A stretch of 64,000 nt of DNA from an uncultured Thermoanaerobaculia bacterium. GTDB lineage: Bacteria > Acidobacteriota > Thermoanaerobaculia > Multivoradales > Multivoraceae. How positions within the stretch are numbered: the stretch's first letter is position 1; the number at the start of each line of letters is the position of its first letter. Shown in pieces: positions 60,482 to 64,000 of the stretch. The DNA is taken from the NCBI GenBank assembly GCA_951812325.1, contig OX638294.1, forward strand, positions 3,696,859 to 3,760,858, written 5' to 3'. A program made the translations under genes and the position numbers. The notes below the pieces were generated by a model. It was not told where the DNA came from and did no database searches. It saw nothing but the letters and a program-made list of their open reading frames with translations.

Positions 60482-62907
60482 CCGATCCACTGGACGATCT
60501 GAAGCGCGCGTTCGAGCGCGGCACGCCGGCGCCCGATGGCGGCAGGCGGAAAGCGAACCTGGCCCGGGCGATGGAGTCCTGGGACCGGGTCGGAGAAACG
60601 GCGGCGGGGTCTCGCGGTACCGATGGCCGCCGCTCCGCCGAAGCGGGGATCGGCGATGGAGTGCGCGGTCAGATCGAAGCTCGCGATGGCGATGTGCGTC
60701 GGCGTCGCTCCACTCTGGCGGCGATCGGGCTTGGACTGCGCGAGCTGCCGGCCACGCTGATTTCCCGCCCCGCCATCGTGGCCGCGGCTGGTCTGGCTGC
60801 CGTTGGTCTCGCGACTCTCTTCGCGCTTCTTCGTCTCGACACGATGCCCGGGCCCGACAATGCCCCGGGGGCCGATGTGGTTGTGGTGGACGCCGGCGTG
60901 CAGGCGGAGCAGCCGCCGGGCCGCGCTGACGAGAGTGCCATGGAAGGCGGGGATGCGGGAGGCTTGAGTGGGCCGGCCGTGCGCCCGGCGCCAGAGTCGG
61001 AGGCGCTGGCGCAATCGGAGGCGGCCCCGCGCGGCGCGACGGCGCCGGCGCCGCAGCCGGTACTGCCGGCGCTGCCGGCGCCGGTGGCGGAACCGGCCCT
61101 GGCGAAGTCCGGGGACTTCGAGTCCTTGCAGGGAGCGAGGGCTGCGGAGATCAGGGCGGAACCGGGGCGTGCGATGGCCGAAATCGAGCGCTCGAACCGG
61201 CAGCCGGCCGGTGCGGGCGAGAGCGCTGTCATGGCAGAGCCGGTCACGGTGGGGTCCGAGTCGGCTCCCGTCTCCGCCCTGGCGCCGGCCAGGCGTGCCT
61301 CGGCAGCCGAAGCCGAGCCGCTGCCGGTGCGGGAACGTGCCTCACCCATCTATCCGTCCGAGATTGCCCGACACCGGGTCGCCGCAGTCGAGCGGCTGCG
61401 GGTGCTGGAACGTGACGTCTCCGACGGCGCCCGCGTGCTGCCGATCCATGCTGGTCGCGCCCCCGACTTCGCGGCGCCTCAACGGCGAAACACGGAGGCC
61501 TTCGCCAACGAACCGGCCAGCCCGGTCAAGACCGCCGGCGAGGCGCCCGTCTCGACCTTCTCGATCGACGTCGACACGGCGAGCTACTCCGTGGTCCGCT
61601 CGTCTCTGATGAACGGCTACCTGCCGGCTGCCGACTCGGTGCGGATCGAGGAGATGGTCAACTACTTCCCGTACGCGTATCCGCCGCCCGGGGAGCGCGG
61701 GGCGCCGTTCCGGCCCACGGTCACGGTGTCCGGGACGCCCTGGAACGCGGATACGCTGCTGATGCACATCGGAATCCAGGGCCGGCGGCCGGCCACGGAC
61801 GACCGCCCGCCGCTCAACCTCGTGTTCCTGATCGACACGTCCGGTTCGATGGATCAGCCGAACAAGCTGCCGCTCCTCGTGCAGTCCTTCCGGCTGATGG
61901 TCGGTCAACTGGATCCAGCGGACGAGGTGGCCATCGTCACCTATGCCGGCAGTGCGGGCCGCGTGCTGGACGCCACGCCATCTACCGATCGCGCCGCGAT
62001 TCTGGCGGCGCTCGGCCGTCTCCGCGCCGCCGGCTCGACCGCCGGCGCGGCGGGCATCCAGTTGGCCTACCGGACGGCTGCGGAGATGGCGGCCGGGGGC
62101 GAGGTCACGCGGGTCATCCTGGCCACGGACGGCGACTTCAACGTCGGCATCCTTGACCCCGAGCAGCTCGAGAGCTTCATCGCCCGGCAGCGCGAGGGAG
62201 GCATCTACCTCTCCGTGCTGGGCTTCGGCCGCGGCAATCTGGACGACGCGACGATGCAGGCTCTGGCCCAGAACGGCAACGGTCAGGCGGCCTACATCGA
62301 CACGCTCGCCGAGGCGCAGAAGGTGCTCGTCGATCAACTTGTGGGCACGCTGTTCCCGATCGCGAACGACGTGAAGATCCAGGTCGAGTTCAACCCCGCC
62401 GCGGTCGCCGAGTACCGCCTGATCGGCTACGAGACCCGGGCGCTGCGGCGAGAGGACTTCAACAACGACCGGGTCGACGCGGGTGAGGTCGGGGCCGGGC
62501 ACGCGGTCACCGCGATCTACGAGGTCACGCCGGTCGGCTCCCCCGCGGTGCTTCACGATGCCCTGCGGTACGCCGACCGCACGGTGGCGCCGCCGGTGGC
62601 CGGCGCGAGGCCGGAGAGCTCTCCGGAACTGGCGTTCCTCCGCCTGCGCTACAAGGCGCCCGGCGAGGACGCGAGCGAACTGATCGAGCTTCCGATTGCG
62701 CGTGGCATGGGTCCGGCGAGTAGCGACCAGCGCTTCGCCGCCGCCGTCGCCGGCTTCGGCCAGCTCCTCCGGGGGAGCGTCTACACCGGCGGCTGGACCT
62801 GGGCCGACGCGGTCGCCCTGGCCGAGGCGAACATCGGCGACGACCCGTTCGGCTACCGCCGCGAGGCGGTGACCCTGATGCGCCTGGCCGAGAGCCTGGC
62901 TCGGTAG
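60478..62907 (+). CDS. YfbK-like VWA-domain protein with N-terminal membrane anchor
   Basis: The 809-residue protein has a short cytoplasmic N-terminus (DDLKRAFERGTPAPDGGRRK), a membrane helix (AIVAAAGLAAVGLATLFALL, about 98-118), a disordered Pro/Ala-rich linker to about 340, a YfbK N-terminal domain (STFSIDVDTASYSVVRSSLM, EEMVNYFPYAYPPP), a VWA domain with MIDAS LVFLIDTSGSMDQPNK and ATDGDFNVG, and a DUF3520 C-terminus (SDQRFAAAVAGFGQLLRGSV). The N-terminal helix and coupling to the ECF gene are those of an anti-sigma factor, fused here to a metal-binding surface domain. Regulation of the sigma factor by a ligand bound at the VWA domain is inferred. Confidence 0.87.
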   Translation: MTDPLDDLKRAFERGTPAPDGGRRKANLARAMESWDRVGETAAGSRGTDGRRSAEAGIGDGVRGQIEARDGDVRRRRSTLAAIGLGLRELPATLISRPAIVAAAGLAAVGLATLFALLRLDTMPGPDNAPGADVVVVDAGVQAEQPPGRADESAMEGGDAGGLSGPAVRPAPESEALAQSEAAPRGATAPAPQPVLPALPAPVAEPALAKSGDFESLQGARAAEIRAEPGRAMAEIERSNRQPAGAGESAVMAEPVTVGSESAPVSALAPARRASAAEAEPLPVRERASPIYPSEIARHRVAAVERLRVLERDVSDGARVLPIHAGRAPDFAAPQRRNTEAFANEPASPVKTAGEAPVSTFSIDVDTASYSVVRSSLMNGYLPAADSVRIEEMVNYFPYAYPPPGERGAPFRPTVTVSGTPWNADTLLMHIGIQGRRPATDDRPPLNLVFLIDTSGSMDQPNKLPLLVQSFRLMVGQLDPADEVAIVTYAGSAGRVLDATPSTDRAAILAALGRLRAAGSTAGAAGIQLAYRTAAEMAAGGEVTRVILATDGDFNVGILDPEQLESFIARQREGGIYLSVLGFGRGNLDDATMQALAQNGNGQAAYIDTLAEAQKVLVDQLVGTLFPIANDVKIQVEFNPAAVAEYRLIGYETRALRREDFNNDRVDAGEVGAGHAVTAIYEVTPVGSPAVLHDALRYADRTVAPPVAGARPESSPELAFLRLRYKAPGEDASELIELPIARGMGPASSDQRFAAAVAGFGQLLRGSVYTGGWTWADAVALAEANIGDDPFGYRREAVTLMRLAESLAR

Positions 62908-62908
62908 C

Positions 62909-63733
62909 TCACTTCGCGCCCAGAAAGTCGCGCAGGCAGCGCGTGACGGCGCCGGGCGCTTCGGCCATCAGCATGTGGCCGGCGTCGGCCACGGTGACGA
63001 ATCCGGCGCTGCCGCCGTTGCCGCCGCCGATGCGGTCCGCCAGTGCGCGGCCTGCGCGGGGCGGCGTCATCCTGTCCCCGGCGCCCGAGACGACCAGAGC
63101 GGGGCAGCGGATTCCGGGAGCGCTCTCGCTACCTTCCCACTCGTTGCAGGCGGCGAAATCGCGGTGGAGCACCTCGGGCGCGCAGCGGTCGAGCAGAGCC
63201 ATCGTCGCGCCGAGCATCCACAGGCCCGGCGATTCGGCGCCGCCGAAGTGGGCGCCGGCGCCATGGCCGAAGGCGGCGATGAAGCGGTGGGCGTCGAGCG
63301 GCCTCTTCAGGGTGTCGGTCAGCAGGCCCGGGTTCACGCGAAGCGTCTCGCCGGCGCCGAGCAGGGCGACCCGGCTGGTGAGTCTGTTCGGTCTGGCTGC
63401 GGCGTCGACCGCGATACAGGCGCCCATCGAGTGGCCGATGAGGGCAAGTTCCTTGCTGCCCGCCATGGCCGCGACCTCGGCGGCGAAGTCGACCGTCCAG
63501 GTCGCGAAGTCGGCGATCGTGTACAGGTCCAGATCCGCGGAGGCGCCGTGGCCGGGGAGGTCGGGCGCGGCTACGTTCCAGCCGTGCTGGGCCAGCGACC
63601 GGGCCTGCAGGGCCCACACCGTATGGTCGCAGCCGGCGCCGTGAAGCAGCAGGGCGAGGGGACGCTTGGGCCTCCATGCCGCGCCGCCGGCGCCGCAATA
63701 GACCTCGCGGCCCCGGATCTCGAGTTCGGGCAT
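62909..63733 (-). CDS. Alpha/beta-hydrolase
   Basis: The 274-residue protein has ALLLHGAGCDHTVWALQARS (oxyanion loop), ALIGHSMGACIAVDAAA with the nucleophilic Ser (G-H-S-M-G), VSGAGDRMTPP with the catalytic Asp, and DAGHMLMAEAPG with the His. The triad is complete. It is shorter than MetX homoserine acetyltransferase, so despite the metY-like neighbour it is a general esterase/hydrolase. Start is ATG 63733. Confidence 0.85.
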   Translation of the reverse strand: MPELEIRGREVYCGAGGAAWRPKRPLALLLHGAGCDHTVWALQARSLAQHGWNVAAPDLPGHGASADLDLYTIADFATWTVDFAAEVAAMAGSKELALIGHSMGACIAVDAAARPNRLTSRVALLGAGETLRVNPGLLTDTLKRPLDAHRFIAAFGHGAGAHFGGAESPGLWMLGATMALLDRCAPEVLHRDFAACNEWEGSESAPGIRCPALVVSGAGDRMTPPRAGRALADRIGGGNGGSAGFVTVADAGHMLMAEAPGAVTRCLRDFLGAK

Positions 63734-63747
63734 GGTCCGCTTCCCGC

Positions 63748-64000
<253 letters not shown>

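Noticed and set aside
62909..63733. MetX-type homoserine acetyltransferase next to a metY-like gene
   Set aside because: The protein has only 274 residues and lacks MetX motifs; it is a general alpha/beta-hydrolase.

Overview
The window is very GC-rich (roughly two thirds G+C by eye), densely coded and gene-rich on both strands. Family content points to a Gram-negative, aerobic heterotroph, most plausibly Acidobacteriota (Thermoanaerobaculia-like, often seen in marine metagenomes). The pointers are a TonB-dependent receptor with an N-terminal carboxypeptidase-regulatory domain, a tricorn-type S41 protease, PQQ-like propellers, a form II CoxL-type hydroxylase, a UGSC selenoprotein and a YfbK-like VWA protein under an ECF sigma factor. 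The taxonomic call is inference from family content only.

Layout. 0-5 kb: a DISARM-like defence pair (SNF2 helicase and an Eco57I-type methylase cut by the window edge). 5.2-9.2 kb: a broken PIN gene, a GT2/membrane fusion, a DUF4143 AAA ATPase with a 22-bp-periodic operator-like array, and a decayed copy of the glycosyltransferase 3' end. 9.2-16.4 kb: a secreted PQQ-like propeller, a tricorn protease homologue and a secreted protein of unknown function, separated by repeat-rich spacers. 16.7-20 kb: malate synthase and GlcF (glycolate/glyoxylate to malate). 20-24.2 kb: four coupled 32-codon micro-ORFs in a 95-bp tandem repeat lead into a GAPDH paralogue that lacks the catalytic Cys and His, then true GAPDH, a truncated KDPG aldolase and pyruvate kinase. 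24.5-27.5 kb: acyl-CoA dehydrogenase and two MqsA-like antitoxin genes without a visible toxin. 27.5-32 kb: coxG-coxS-coxL-coxM. 32.5-40 kb: a secreted regulatory-domain protein, an MBL hydrolase, the UGSC selenoprotein with a recoded UGA and a SECIS-like hairpin, a divergent thioredoxin-fold fusion, and a solute-binding lipoprotein. 39.9-42.5 kb: HMG-CoA-synthase-like/DUF35 fusion plus thiolase. 42.6-45.3 kb: AAA ATPase with a truncated S8 peptidase, a second AAA ATPase, and gene debris. 45.4-53 kb: class III aminotransferase, M20 hydrolase, P1 peptidase, SDR, SDR debris and an SLC13/RCK_C transporter. 53-64 kb: TonB receptor, VOC protein, MNT-HEPN and VapBC pairs, TIM-barrel isomerase, ECF sigma with VWA protein, alpha/beta hydrolase and the C-terminus of an O-acetylhomoserine sulfhydrylase-like enzyme.

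Two themes stand out. First, a recoded selenoprotein next to a redox-fold fusion of unknown function. Second, repeated duplication of gene edges: 3' or 5' ends of the GT2, aceB, GAPDH-like, SDR, acyl-CoA dehydrogenase and TonB receptor genes recur as short copies, while the gene cores do not. No tRNA, rRNA, CRISPR array, transposase or replication origin was recognised.
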